Positions 8,101-16,526 of a stretch of 64,000 nucleotides of DNA are shown one piece after another. The DNA is taken from positions 130,746 to 194,745 of the forward strand of contig NZ_JAPKNJ010000005.1 in the NCBI RefSeq assembly GCF_026343945.1. The letters run 5' to 3'. How positions within the stretch are numbered: the stretch's first letter is position 1; each line of letters opens with the position of its first letter. The stretch comes from Kaistia algarum. GTDB lineage: Bacteria; Pseudomonadota; Alphaproteobacteria; Rhizobiales; Kaistiaceae. A model generated the notes under the pieces. The model did no database searches. It was not told where the DNA came from and worked only from the letters and a program-made list of their open reading frames with translations. A program made the translations under genes and the position numbers.

Positions 8101-10981
8101 TCGTCCCATCGGGCCCGCTGCCGACGACATCGACGCTGCCACCATCATTGTCATTGCCGCCATTGCCGCCGAGGCTGAGCGCCAGTCCAAATTCGCCGAA
8201 GCCGGCAAAGCCATCGCTGTTGGCCATGCCGCCAATGCCGCCGCCGCCGCCGATGGATAGGGCGTAAACACCATGGGAGCTGCTGCCGCTGGTCTGGATA
8301 GATGCGTTTGAGGCCAGGTTGACGATGACGTTGCCTCCGATGCCGGCATCGCCGCCATTGCCGCCGACGCTGATCGTGGCCTGAAGGCCGCTCTGGTACT
8401 GCCCGGCGGGACCATCTGACGTTTGACTCGAAAAGATCTTTTCCGCCATCGCCCTCCACTGCTTCAACAGGTCGGCCAAACGCTGCGGACTCGTCGGTAC
8501 GGGAGTTGAGACCGCGAAACTATGGGCGATGCCGCCCGCGCCACCGCCGCCGCCGATGGATTGGGCAATGATGCCGGCGGCGCTCTCGCCCGTCGTCACG
8601 ATCGAGGAGCCGGACTGGAGACTGACGGTAACGTCGCCGCCGACATTGCCGGCGCCACCCGCGCCGCCGACGGCTATGGATGCGGCGATATCTCGACCGC
8701 CCAAGGCATTGCCTTGGGCGTTCTGGGCGTCGAGCGACGCCGCGATCGACAGTTCGAATACCGATCCGCCAACACCACCGCCTCCGCCGACCGACTGCGC
8801 GAACAGGCCGGTCGCAAAGTCGCCCGCCGTGGTGATCGCTCCGCCATGCGAGACGGTGACATCGCCGCCGGCGCCGCCGCTGCCGCCCAAGCCGCCGACA
8901 CCGACGCCCGCACTGGCAGCAAGCCCGCTGCCGTTGATCGCGGAGATGGCGTAGCTGTTGACCGATCCGCCGCCACCGCCGCCGCCGCCGATCGACTGGG
9001 CGAGAATGCCGTCCGAATAATGGCCGAGTGTGGCTATGGTGCTGCCCGCGTCGGTCGTCACCGAGACCGAGCTGCCATATCCGCCACCGCCGCCCGTACC
9101 GCCCAGGGAAACGCTCAGATTGGCGGCGTTGCTGCCGACCGCGGCGTCGACATTGATGATGTTGCCGCCACTGCCACCCCCGCCGCCGATCGATTGCGCG
9201 AAGATGCCGCGCGACTGGCTGGAATAGGTGCTGATGGCCCCGCCGAGATCCACCGAGACGGCATCGCCATTGCCTCCGTTGCCGCCATTGCCGCCGAGTA
9301 CAATCGACAGATTGCCGGCATATTCGCCGACCGAGGCGTCCACATTGATGGAGGTGCCGCCCTTGCCGCCGCCGCCACCGATCGATTGCGCCAGAATGCC
9401 GTCGGCAAGGCGCGCATGGGTGGTGATCGACCCATCCGACGTGACACTGACCGTTCCGCCGCTGCCTCCCGCTCCTCCGGTGCCGCCGAGCGCGACACCG
9501 AGCGCGAAAGAGGCATAGCCGGCCGACGCGGAGACGCTGACCGTCTGCGCGCCATGGCCGCCGCCGCCGCCGAGCGATTGGGCGAGGATGCCGCTGGCAT
9601 GGTCGCCGGGAATGGGCACATTGCCTGGATCTTGCGGCGCATTGCTGGTCGGGGCGCCGGTGACGATTGTGCCGCCGCGGTGGTTGTCGACCACCACGGC
9701 ACCGCCCGTGCCGCCCATGCCGCCGCTGCCGCCAAAGGAGAAGTTCCAGGCTGCGCCCGGGCCATAGGTGACATTGGTGACTGCGTTGGCATCGCCGCCG
9801 CCGCCGCCGATTGAAGATCCGACCATGCCCTTGGCATTGGTGCCCGCCGCGATGATGGTTCCGAAATTATCGAGGGCGACCGAACCGGAATCGCCGCCGC
9901 CGCCGCCAGAGCCGCCGATGGCGACGCCGACGAGACCGCCGGCAGTGACGGCCGAACCGCCATGGCCGCCGCCTCCACCGATCGAATAGGCGTTCACCGC
10001 ATCGGCATAGTCGCCCTGGGTTTGGATGGTACCCCTGTTGGCGAACTGGATGTCTTCGCCATTGCCGCCGCTGCCGCCATTTCCGCCCTGCGAATAGAAC
10101 GCCCCCTGTCCGCCGCCGCCGTCGCCGCCATTGCCGCCGACGCTCTGCAGCACGATGGCGGTAGCGTTGTCGCCGCTGGTGCTCGCCGTGCCGGCATTTC
10201 TTGCGGTGACATCGGCCCCCGAATTGCCGCCGACGCCGCCCGAACCGCCGTTGCCGAAGAAGCTCTGGGCGGGAGCCCCCGCACCGCCCGTTCCGCCATC
10301 GCTATGGGCGAAAATGGCGGAGCTGTAGACCCCAGCGGTGCTCAGCGTGCCGTCGTTGTCGACCGTGATATCGCCGCCATTGCCACCCGGTCCGCCATTG
10401 CCATCGCCGAGACCGCCATCGACATCCGCTCCACCCTGGCCGCCTGTCCCGCCGCTGCTGATCGCATAGATGGCGTCGGAATTGTCGCCCGTGGTGCTGA
10501 CCGCGCTCGTGGCACTGATATCGATGATGATGACGCCGCCATCACCGCCACTGCCGCCGTCGCCGGCATGGCGGGCAACTGCGTCATGGCCGCCGATGCC
10601 GCCCGTGCCGCCGGTGGTGCTGAAATAGAGACCGTTACCGGCACTAGCTTGCTGAAGAAGCTGCGAACCAGACAGCAGGTCGAACGTGAACGCGGGGCCG
10701 GTCGCACCCGGACCGCCATCGGTCGCGCTATAGAACAGATCGGCGCCCGAGCCATTGGGGCCGGTGGCCCCTGTACCGGTAAGCCCGATCAGGCTTGACG
10801 AACTCGCCTGACAGCTACCTGAGAAGGCGAAGCCGCCAGAAGGGAGGGCCTGCGCGAAGCATGTGCCGGTCTGGACCTGGGCGAGCGCTGCCGACGGAGC
10901 GATGAAGGCGGTCGCCGCAAGAAGCCGCGCGACGCCCAAAACGATCGAGCGGTTTCGACCCTGCCGAACGTAAGAGATCAT
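5195..10981 (-). CDS. Giant glycine-rich autotransporter (type Va secretion, adhesin-like)
   Basis: This 1,928-residue protein has three parts. First is a signal peptide of about 40 residues (basic start, VLGVARLLAATAFIAP, cleavage after ALAQ). Next is a passenger of roughly 1,550 residues. Last is a C-terminal beta-barrel of about 280 residues ending in phenylalanine (KFAIKF), the usual outer-membrane insertion signal. The passenger is built of degenerate repeats, each with a variant of AQSIGGGGG. I count 13 clear copies and a shortened fourteenth. Between them are beta-strand segments rich in Gly, Ser, Thr and Asn, as expected of a long beta-helix. Passengers of this kind usually act in adhesion or aggregation. 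I prefer the ATG at 10,981, which has GGGGG upstream, over a GTG five codons earlier. No partner gene is adjacent. Confidence 0.9.
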   Translation of the reverse strand: MISYVRQGRNRSIVLGVARLLAATAFIAPSAALAQVQTGTCFAQALPSGGFAFSGSCQASSSSLIGLTGTGATGPNGSGADLFYSATDGGPGATGPAFTFDLLSGSQLLQQASAGNGLYFSTTGGTGGIGGHDAVARHAGDGGSGGDGGVIIIDISATSAVSTTGDNSDAIYAISSGGTGGQGGADVDGGLGDGNGGPGGNGGDITVDNDGTLSTAGVYSSAIFAHSDGGTGGAGAPAQSFFGNGGSGGVGGNSGADVTARNAGTASTSGDNATAIVLQSVGGNGGDGGGGQGAFYSQGGNGGSGGNGEDIQFANRGTIQTQGDYADAVNAYSIGGGGGHGGSAVTAGGLVGVAIGGSGGGGGDSGSVALDNFGTIIAAGTNAKGMVGSSIGGGGGDANAVTNVTYGPGAAWNFSFGGSGGMGGTGGAVVVDNHRGGTIVTGAPTSNAPQDPGNVPIPGDHASGILAQSLGGGGGHGAQTVSVSASAGYASFALGVALGGTGGAGGSGGTVSVTSDGSITTHARLADGILAQSIGGGGGKGGTSINVDASVGEYAGNLSIVLGGNGGNGGNGDAVSVDLGGAISTYSSQSRGIFAQSIGGGGGSGGNIINVDAAVGSNAANLSVSLGGTGGGGGYGSSVSVTTDAGSTIATLGHYSDGILAQSIGGGGGGGGSVNSYAISAINGSGLAASAGVGVGGLGGSGGAGGDVTVSHGGAITTAGDFATGLFAQSVGGGGGVGGSVFELSIAASLDAQNAQGNALGGRDIAASIAVGGAGGAGNVGGDVTVSLQSGSSIVTTGESAAGIIAQSIGGGGGAGGIAHSFAVSTPVPTSPQRLADLLKQWRAMAEKIFSSQTSDGPAGQYQSGLQATISVGGNGGDAGIGGNVIVNLASNASIQTSGSSSHGVYALSIGGGGGIGGMANSDGFAGFGEFGLALSLGGNGGNDNDGGSVDVVGSGPDGTTAGIVTAGQLSHGIAAQSVGGGGGSSASGGTGSTSDHSIPGLSRQTVSMAIGGNAGAQGDGGSVRVIDAPNIVTSGGGSDAIFAQSVGGGGGLGGAGSATGLIDISLGGKGGAGGNGSTVRIKGDSILSTSGSASAGIFAQSVGGGGGAAGISNATLFGLQAGFDLRNGGIAGNGGQGGNVDVTWNGRIQTTGAVSIGIFAQSIGGGGGAVAANDLTIVGGAVPFYSLPGGGVGNGGTVTVGDLANDPLRLSTSGDGAHGIVAQSIGGGGVGLFADQPTELFDVIWTAGGTPNGMGGSVIVTLNGSVATSGANAYGIVAQSLTNATVLFGTDGIEIVQEPTPSAQGAVQVILQGSVTTQGVGAHGIATYMNTTQAGNPVVQATGTVNVSGAGAWGIYTTNGQDGFGAPSTEAFTTDISIQAGGTINATGAAAGAINMADWNGEATADIWGALNAPDAVALQSNAAGLLNVHSGGVVLGDIVATGGDFILLNEGSITGSVSGVSTYAIGGGSHFLRFDPTATLGSDSIAVQQLEVPSNSIHPVLIALPNGNVTATQIIETHGGADLTPVPADQVGSFGLSSGTIATQYDYDFTLSTATIADVSIDFTRGGFSGNTQQLASAANNQLLGWAADAPTSPSALYTLLLNASNATTSAELSQYLQNLDATASYAAVQQSAMAASAAHTTMQSCGNPVGLYSLIDQSPCNWGKATYAVTTLRDGDQRDTTTGISIGRQDEASDNVYVGGSFAYDWTSFDGVGSSSDGNRVSLGAIAKYVEGPVYASASVVGSYGWADGSRYSSLSWVNGVATADQETWALTGRLRAGYVFDVGAVELMPLVDFDVQGIFDQGYTEQGLDDLALQVSNSNNVLFDLRPALRIGGTTKVNDAYITNHVEIGALFALNEGSVDVSLPNGPNPTASVPLALERDDVMATIALGSSIDWGAYELRLQYEGALGDTTVSQAGSVKFAIKF

Positions 10982-11645
10982 CGTGCCCCCGCACACAAAA
11001 AGGTACTCAAACGAAACCTAGCGGCGTTGCGACGGCCTCGTACCAAGCTGACTATTGGGAACAGGATATCGAAGGTCAAGCGAGGCGTGCCAGCACCCCG
11101 AGAACCGAACCAATCTGCCAAACGGCATCGGTCGTGGTATCCAGCATGCTTCAGTGAACGGCTAAGTAGGCGAAAGGGACTCCCGGAGATCGATTCCTTC
11201 GCGCGCCGCCGGCCGATCTGGAAGCGCCGTTGCCGCAAGGCCCCCCGGATCTGGAGTTCGGCCCTCCTCTGCAGCCAGTGCTTCAATCGACCGCCACCGT
11301 CGCGAGAGGCGCCGGAGAGGTGTCGGCCGATCTTGTTCTCCAACTCGGGCTGCCAAGGCACGAATTGGAAGCCGAGACATCATCCATCCTCGCGAAACGC
11401 CGGCTAACCAGATCGACCGCGCCACCGGCCAGCCGGACTTATACTCGCCGGGTCGGCTCAAGAAGCTTCGAATCGTCTACCCATAGCCGCATGCCGACGA
11501 GGCGCCCCTGCCAGAGGTTGATATTGGTCAGATACGACCGCCTAGCGCATCATCCTTTGAAGCTACCGTCGCGAAGCCCAGCTCGCAACCAGCTGCCCAT
11601 CCTCGATAGAACGCTTGTTTGTGGCATCGTGATCGTTGCCGGTAA
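10982..11645. other. Region without a recognisable gene
   Basis: Open frames exist on both strands, but none has protein-like composition or a ribosome site I can support. The autotransporter promoter must lie at its left end. The right end runs into the mobile-element repeat module. Confidence 0.4.
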
Positions 11646-11990
11646 GCCCTTTTCGAATTCGACAATCCGATCCCGCAAAGCAGCAATCCATGCCCGCTTA
11701 GCGGCAAGGCGGCACCGCATAACGACAATGCCGAACCGACAACCGACAATCCGATCCCGGAATCACGCAAGCGGATCCCGCAAGTGTGCAGTCCGATCCC
11801 GGCTAACGACAATGCAATCCCACCAAACGACAATCGATTTTCCCTGATAGCGACTGCGAACGCCGCTCCAGAACCGCAAAATTGGCCCATCAATTCAACA
11901 GAGGATTTCGGGTAACCCACGGAGATCGCGTCATTTTCTAGCGGGAGTGCCCATCCGAGTCGAGAGACAGACCCTCTCTGGCGTTTCTGC
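11646..11990 (-). repeat. Recombinase-associated repeat module, copy A, with 21-bp tandem array
   Basis: About 345 bases here match 57,597-57,938 at high identity. Positions 11,663-11,830 are eight exact-length 21-bp units plus a partial ninth, with consensus close to CAATCCGATCCCGC followed by AACGA. Read on the minus strand, the units give seven-residue repeats of the form xLxxxGI. In copy B the module directly follows a serine-recombinase fragment on the same strand. Here a recombinase C-terminal fragment lies 0.5 kb upstream on the minus strand. The module is probably the 3' flank of a recombinase-bearing mobile element. Confidence 0.7.
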
Positions 11991-12475
11991 TCCGAACCGG
12001 GAATGCAGGCAGAGACAGGTTTACAGCAGACTGCGTCCACCGCCACTAACTAACTCATGGATATTATTATTCTTTTTTACTTTTGACGGCGTGATTCCAC
12101 CCGTCATTTCCGCGGCTTGCGGCAGCCTCATCGCCGAATTCGGGCCGCTTTCTCTGCCGCGTCTCCCTGCCGGCTTTCGGCAGTACCGAAGCCAGGACCG
12201 GCCGGGACTGGGCGTTCGCAGACTGCGCGCTTGCCAGTGTGGCTGAGCGCGGCAGGAGGAGACAAAGCACGCCAGCCCGACGCCTTCGATGACTATTGGC
12301 TTCGCATCGCTACCAACGGCATCGCTGCAGCCTGAGTAACAGCCAAGGCTGTGGCAATTGCGGGAGGCGGTGGAATGTTTGTGGCTGGAGCTACGGCTGG
12401 ACCGGCTGACGGCCAGCCGCGTTGGCACGATGCAATCGGCGCCGCTGGCCGTTTCGCTACACGGTCAGCGACCCG
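11991..12475. other. Region without a recognisable gene, partly AT-rich
   Basis: The stretch contains a short AT-rich block near 12,057-12,085. No coding frame I can support is present. It separates the repeat module from the recombinase remnant and is probably degenerate mobile DNA. Confidence 0.35.
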
Positions 12476-12690
12476 CTACCGGAACCCAAGCGTCTGGCGC
12501 TGTCCCGCCCGGTCTATGGGAAGCCGGGTATCGGCCATCAGCTTGTTCGCGCTGAGTTCGAGGGGCTGCCTGCCATCAAGCACCGCGGTAATGATCTCAG
12601 GCGCCAGGAAGGCCAGCCGGAGCAGCCGGGTCAAATAGGAGGCCGTCAGCCGGACTACCTCATCGACGATACGGCGAGCTCGCCGTTGCG
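12476..12690 (-). pseudogene. C-terminal remnant of a large serine recombinase
   Basis: About 70 residues match the conserved tail of the recombinase family found in mobile elements. The segments are RIVDEVVRLTASYLTRLLRL, AFLAPEIITAVLDGRQP and LPIDRAGQRQTLGF, then a stop. The catalytic resolvase domain and the recombinase DNA-binding domain are absent. The fragment points towards repeat module copy A, as in the second remnant at 58 kb. It is non-functional. Confidence 0.75.
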
Positions 12691-12762
12691 TCGGTGGACG
12701 CGTTAACAGGGGCGCCGCGTGTGCCCCACCTGCCGCCCCACTGATGGGCCGCGTCTCTCCCA

Positions 12763-13725
12763 TCCGCCGACGACCTGCAAAGGGAGATCGAGAGCAACTG
12801 GACCGACCCCGCGCTCAACGCAGGCATCAGCGCGGGACTTGCGAACAAGATCCTGACGCCGATCCTCAAAAATCCCAGCGAGCAGCCGCAGCGGGACCGT
12901 TGCGCCGGGCTCATGCCGGGCAGCCTCCGGGACCCGGAAGACCTCCCTCGTCAAGGAGATCGCCCGCCTCGCTCGCTGGCCGATGGTCGCGGTTCCCGCC
13001 TCGTCCATCTTCAAGGAGGGATTCGACCGGATGGAGGCGCGCGCGAACCACGTGTTCGGACTCCCCAACCATCTGCGAGGCTGTGTCATCTTCTTCGATG
13101 AGTTCGAAGAGTTCTTCCTGTCCCGCGGCAAGGACGATACGCCACCGGCCGCAGCCACGCCCGGCCCCGAAGAAGCAGGAGGGCGGCACGAGGACCCGGA
13201 ACGCCGGCGATGGCGCCGACCCCGCTGGCTCGGCCTCCGCGCATCCGAGTCTAATAAGAGCCGGACCACTGCGGCGTTCACGACCTCGGCGATGCTGCCA
13301 CGCCTTCAGGATCTGCACGACAAGAACCGGTGCCTCATCTTCCTTGCGACGAACCACGAGAAGAAGATCGACAGCGCGATCAAGCGCGCCGGGCGTTTCG
13401 ACTTCACTATCACGGTGGAGCATCCGACGTGCGAGAGGCTGGAGCAATACTTGCTCAAGCTGAACGAAAACACCCTACGTATGACCAACCTTGTCGGCGA
13501 GCCCCCGAGAACGTGGCCGCGCTGCTAACGGCCGTACGCGCGGCGGTGGTCAAGCAGGTGCCCCCCGGCGGAAGCCTCAAATTCAGCATCGTTGAGGAGA
13601 CCCTGCGAAAGGTCCGGCCGATCCAAGGCAGGTCGCAGAAGGAGTTGAAGGAGGCCGCGATCGAGATCATCGACGCGCAGCAGTCGGAAGACAAAGGCGG
13701 CAACCTACCCGAATTGGTATCGATG
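12763..13725 (+). pseudogene. Frameshifted AAA-family ATPase
   Basis: Three reading frames together spell a former AAA ATPase. The first has DDLQREIESNWTDPALNAG as a leader. The second has the P-loop region GTRKTSLVKEIARLARWPM (normally GTGKTS; the G-to-R change would be damaging), the Walker B CVIFFDEFEEFF and the sensor/arginine-finger region IFLATNHEKKIDSAIKRAGR. After a further shift near 13,500 the frame reads ENVAALLTAVRAAVVKQVPP and EETLRKVRPIQGRSQKELKE. The segment at about 13,125-13,270 looks scrambled. At least two frameshifts and the P-loop change make it inactive. It overlaps a thymidylate kinase remnant downstream. Confidence 0.7.
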
Positions 13726-14051
13726 AGATCGGCTACGTCGCGTTCGAGGGCATCGATGGATCCGGTAAGGACACCCAACTGCTTCGCCTCGCGGCCGCCC
13801 TCGACCGTGAGGGGATTACGCCCATCGTCCTCCACGAAACCAGTTATGGCCACCAAGGTCGCGCGCTCCGGACCGCGCTCGCGAACTTTCCGGCCGACGT
13901 TGTCCTGCAACGGGAGCTCTTCACCAGTGAGCGGCGCGACCATGCACAACGCAAGATCAAGCCTGCGCTCTCGTTCGTTCGTTCGACCCCCGGCTTTGTC
14001 CTCCTGCAGAACAGGTCCGCGATATCGGCCGCCGCGTACCAGCCCCTCTGA
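13707..14051 (+). pseudogene. Truncated thymidylate kinase-like gene
   Basis: The frame reads VAFEGIDGSGKDTQLLRLAA, a clear dTMP-kinase P-loop, followed by ALDREGITPIVLHETSYG and LQRELFTSERRDHAQRKIKP. It stops after about 110 codons, roughly half the normal length of 200-210, so the LID and the C-terminal half are missing. No ATG precedes the P-loop in frame. The stop of the AAA pseudogene and the start of this gene seem to have overlapped, suggesting a former two-gene unit from a phage, plasmid or conflict island. Confidence 0.65.
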
Positions 14052-14145
14052 GACACCGACGCCTCCACGGAGATTTGAAGTTCGGCCTTCATTTACTCCG
14101 CCCGCTTACCTGGATGACCTCGACACGAACGAAAGGCTCGATGCT

Positions 14146-14973
14146 CTAGAGCCGGGCGGTGAAATCGAGGATCGCGCCCGGCGCGAAGCGGTAGGTGCCG
14201 TCGATATCGGAGGCGACGATCGCGCCCGCCGCGTCGCGGCCCGTCACCTCGATGCGGTACTCCTTGGCCACTTCGACTTCGTAGCCGCCGGCCAGCGGGA
14301 AGCGGTTGCGGTCGAGCAGGAAGACCGAGCCGAGGATGGCCCAGAAGCCGCGCGGCGCGACGATGCCGGCAAGCTGCGGCGGACTCGCGTCCGTCACAGG
14401 TCCCGCCTCCGTGACGCGCACATAGACCTGGCCGACCGCGCTGCGGCGCTGCACCTTGACCGAGATCCAGGCATTTTCCTTCTTCGGCTTCGGCCGGATT
14501 TCGGCTTCGCTCGGCGCCTGCCGGTAGCCGAGCGCGACGAGGATGCGATAGACGCCGGCGCTGCCGCCGGCGAGGATCAGCGCCGTCAGGAAATGCGACA
14601 GCGGTCCGCCGCCCTCGCCCGAGACGAGGCCGTACTGGCCGAGCATGGACTGCACGACGTCGATGTTGAACGCCCAGACGGCTAGCGCCGAGACGGCGAT
14701 CATCACCAGCGTCCTGACGCCGCGGCCATAGAAGAGTTCGAGGAAGAGCCGCCAGTTGAAGATGACCGCCAGGGCGGATTCGATCAGCACCGCCATGACG
14801 AAGAGCAGCGTCAGCGCCTTGAACGAGACGGCGTAGAATTCGGCGCTCCCCATCGTGATCCAGGCCGAGGCGGGCGGCGTCGGCGTATCGGCGAACGCCG
14901 TGCCGGCAAACCCCGTCACGACGACCAGCGCGACGGCAAGGACGGCGGCGGCATCACGGCTCTTTATGGGCAT
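14146..14973 (-). CDS. Membrane protein, last gene of the dual-peptidase operon
   Basis: The product has 275-276 residues and I do not recognise its family. It starts with a signal-like segment (DAAAVLAVALVVVTGFAG, then TAFADTP), has three further hydrophobic spans (around FKALTLLFVMAVLIESALAV, LVMIAVSALAVWAF and FLTALILAGGSAGVYRILVA) and ends in a soluble beta-rich tail of about 115 residues. The tail may be an Ig-like or sugar-binding fold, but this is a guess. The ATG at 14,973 has AAGGGAG upstream. The open frame extends further but lacks a ribosome site. It follows the MBL-fold gene by 23 bases, so it is very likely co-transcribed and may be the membrane target or anchor of the operon. 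Confidence 0.7.
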   Translation of the reverse strand: MPIKSRDAAAVLAVALVVVTGFAGTAFADTPTPPASAWITMGSAEFYAVSFKALTLLFVMAVLIESALAVIFNWRLFLELFYGRGVRTLVMIAVSALAVWAFNIDVVQSMLGQYGLVSGEGGGPLSHFLTALILAGGSAGVYRILVALGYRQAPSEAEIRPKPKKENAWISVKVQRRSAVGQVYVRVTEAGPVTDASPPQLAGIVAPRGFWAILGSVFLLDRNRFPLAGGYEVEVAKEYRIEVTGRDAAGAIVASDIDGTYRFAPGAILDFTARL

Positions 14974-14996
14974 CGCGGGCTCCCTTCTGGACGTCG

Positions 14997-16526
14997 TCAG
15001 CCAAGATCGAACTCGACCCACAGGCCCGCGCCGTGCCGGATCGCCCGGATCGACCCCGACGGCGTGAAGTTCGGCTGGCCGGCAGGATCGGCGACCCACG
15101 GATCATCCGCGCGCACGACACGGCCGGCACAGCGCTGGTTCAGCGCCGCGAGGATCTTGTCGTAGGGCATGGCACCCCAATGAACGTTGGCCGCGTCTTT
15201 CTGGTTGGTCGGGATGAAGGCCGAGAGATCGGGGCTCGTCATCAATTCGAGGCCCTTGACGCGGGCCGTGGCGTTCTGGCTGCCGTGATGGCCGACCTTG
15301 TAATAGACGGTTCGGCCGAGCAGATCGGGCCCGGTGACGACGGCGCCGTCGACCTGCCATTTCGTATCCTGCCACGACAGCCAGTTGCCGATCTGCGCAT
15401 CGGCGGCGAAGAGCAGGACGCGGTTCGTGTCAGTGAACTCGAAGGCGAGCACGAGGCTCGCATTGTTGGTCTTGTCGTCGAGCTGCATGGCGAGATCGGC
15501 GGAGACGCCGAGCCAGTCCATGTCGATCCTCCGCCAGGACTGGTCGCTGGCATCGGGATTGGGCGCCTTCGCCGTCCGGCGGCCGCGCGACGGCTTGGCT
15601 CCGCCGGCCATCGAACCGAAATAGCGTTCGCGGGCGAAGGTGGCGATATTCGGCTCGATATCGTCCGGCGCCGAGGCGGGCGAGGCGGCGAGACGGGCGA
15701 GATCGGTGCCGACATTGGGGTCGAACGGCGCGGCATAATCGAAGGCCATACTGCCGGCCGGATCGGTCGCCGCGAACGCGGACGACAGGGCCCGCTCGAG
15801 CGCCCAACCCGGACTGGCGCCCATGGCGTACATCTCGCTCGCCCGCTCGGTCAGCCCGAGCAGCGCCGGATCGCGCGGCGGGCCGAGGACATAGATGCGC
15901 AGGCCGGGGACGCCCTGAACGTCGATCGGCGGATCGCCCGGTTCGAAATAGCGCACATGCCCCTTGGCGAGCGCGGCCGCCGCGTCGCGAGAGGCGCGGA
16001 CGCGCTCGCCCTTGACGCCGAAATTGAAGCCGAGCAGCGCGTCCAGCCCCTGGTGCAGACCCGCCAGATGCGGATCGAGCGGCCCGGCGGCGCCAAGACG
16101 CTGGCTGGACGATTGCAGCGCCGCGAGGGCCTGCTGCTTGAACTTGTCGAGTTCCCGTGCCTGTACGTCCGACGGATCCTCGGTCCAGGCCATCCAGACC
16201 TCGCCGACCGAGAAGCCCTTGAAGGCGTTCGCCGCGGTCAGGAAGGCCGAGACATGGTCCGTATGCTCGTGCGTGACGACGATGACGTCGAGGTGGTTCT
16301 TGGTCACCGCCGCGATGTCGGCGACGACCTTGTCCATCTTCGCAGAGCCGCCGGCGACGGAGGAATGAACGCCGCAATCGATCAGCATCCAGAAATCGCC
16401 GCCGCCGGCCTTCGGGAATCGCAGCAGATGGCTGTCGCCGATGCCCTGGCAGTAATGGCGTACGGTCACCGACGCGCCGGCGGAAGGTGCCTTGCCGGCC
16501 TTGGCCGACGTCGCCTTTTTAGCCAT
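14997..16526 (-). CDS. Metallo-beta-lactamase-fold hydrolase, ComEC/Rec2-like
   Basis: The 509-residue protein carries the metal site THEHTDHVSAF (H86, H88, D90, H91 from the chosen start), a later LLFAADAQIGNW that supplies the bridging aspartate, and VGHHGSQNA with a further histidine. KVGHHGS-type motifs are typical of ComEC/Rec2 C-terminal MBL domains, which are nucleases or phosphodiesterases. No competence-type membrane domain is present. A long alpha-rich insertion lies in the middle. No signal peptide is seen. The start ATG overlaps the stop of the dual peptidase gene as ATGGCTAA and has GGAGG eight bases upstream, so the two are translationally coupled. Substrate unknown: nucleic acid, nucleotide or small phosphodiester are possible. 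Confidence 0.85.
   Translation of the reverse strand: MAKKATSAKAGKAPSAGASVTVRHYCQGIGDSHLLRFPKAGGGDFWMLIDCGVHSSVAGGSAKMDKVVADIAAVTKNHLDVIVVTHEHTDHVSAFLTAANAFKGFSVGEVWMAWTEDPSDVQARELDKFKQQALAALQSSSQRLGAAGPLDPHLAGLHQGLDALLGFNFGVKGERVRASRDAAAALAKGHVRYFEPGDPPIDVQGVPGLRIYVLGPPRDPALLGLTERASEMYAMGASPGWALERALSSAFAATDPAGSMAFDYAAPFDPNVGTDLARLAASPASAPDDIEPNIATFARERYFGSMAGGAKPSRGRRTAKAPNPDASDQSWRRIDMDWLGVSADLAMQLDDKTNNASLVLAFEFTDTNRVLLFAADAQIGNWLSWQDTKWQVDGAVVTGPDLLGRTVYYKVGHHGSQNATARVKGLELMTSPDLSAFIPTNQKDAANVHWGAMPYDKILAALNQRCAGRVVRADDPWVADPAGQPNFTPSGSIRAIRHGAGLWVEFDLG

Noticed and set aside
6689..9814. Long plus-strand open frames across the autotransporter gene
   Set aside because: They arise from the glycine-rich GGC/GCC repeats read on the other strand and have low-complexity Ala/Arg/Pro content.
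5195..10981. Repeats in this region as a possible CRISPR or tandem DNA array
   Set aside because: The repeats are degenerate glycine-rich coding units of a passenger domain with variable spacing and no conserved direct repeat/spacer structure.
14146..14973. Interpretation of the operon's membrane protein as a bacterial gasdermin activated by the peptidase
   Set aside because: It has an N-terminal signal-like segment and several constitutive membrane spans, unlike the soluble latent gasdermin fold.
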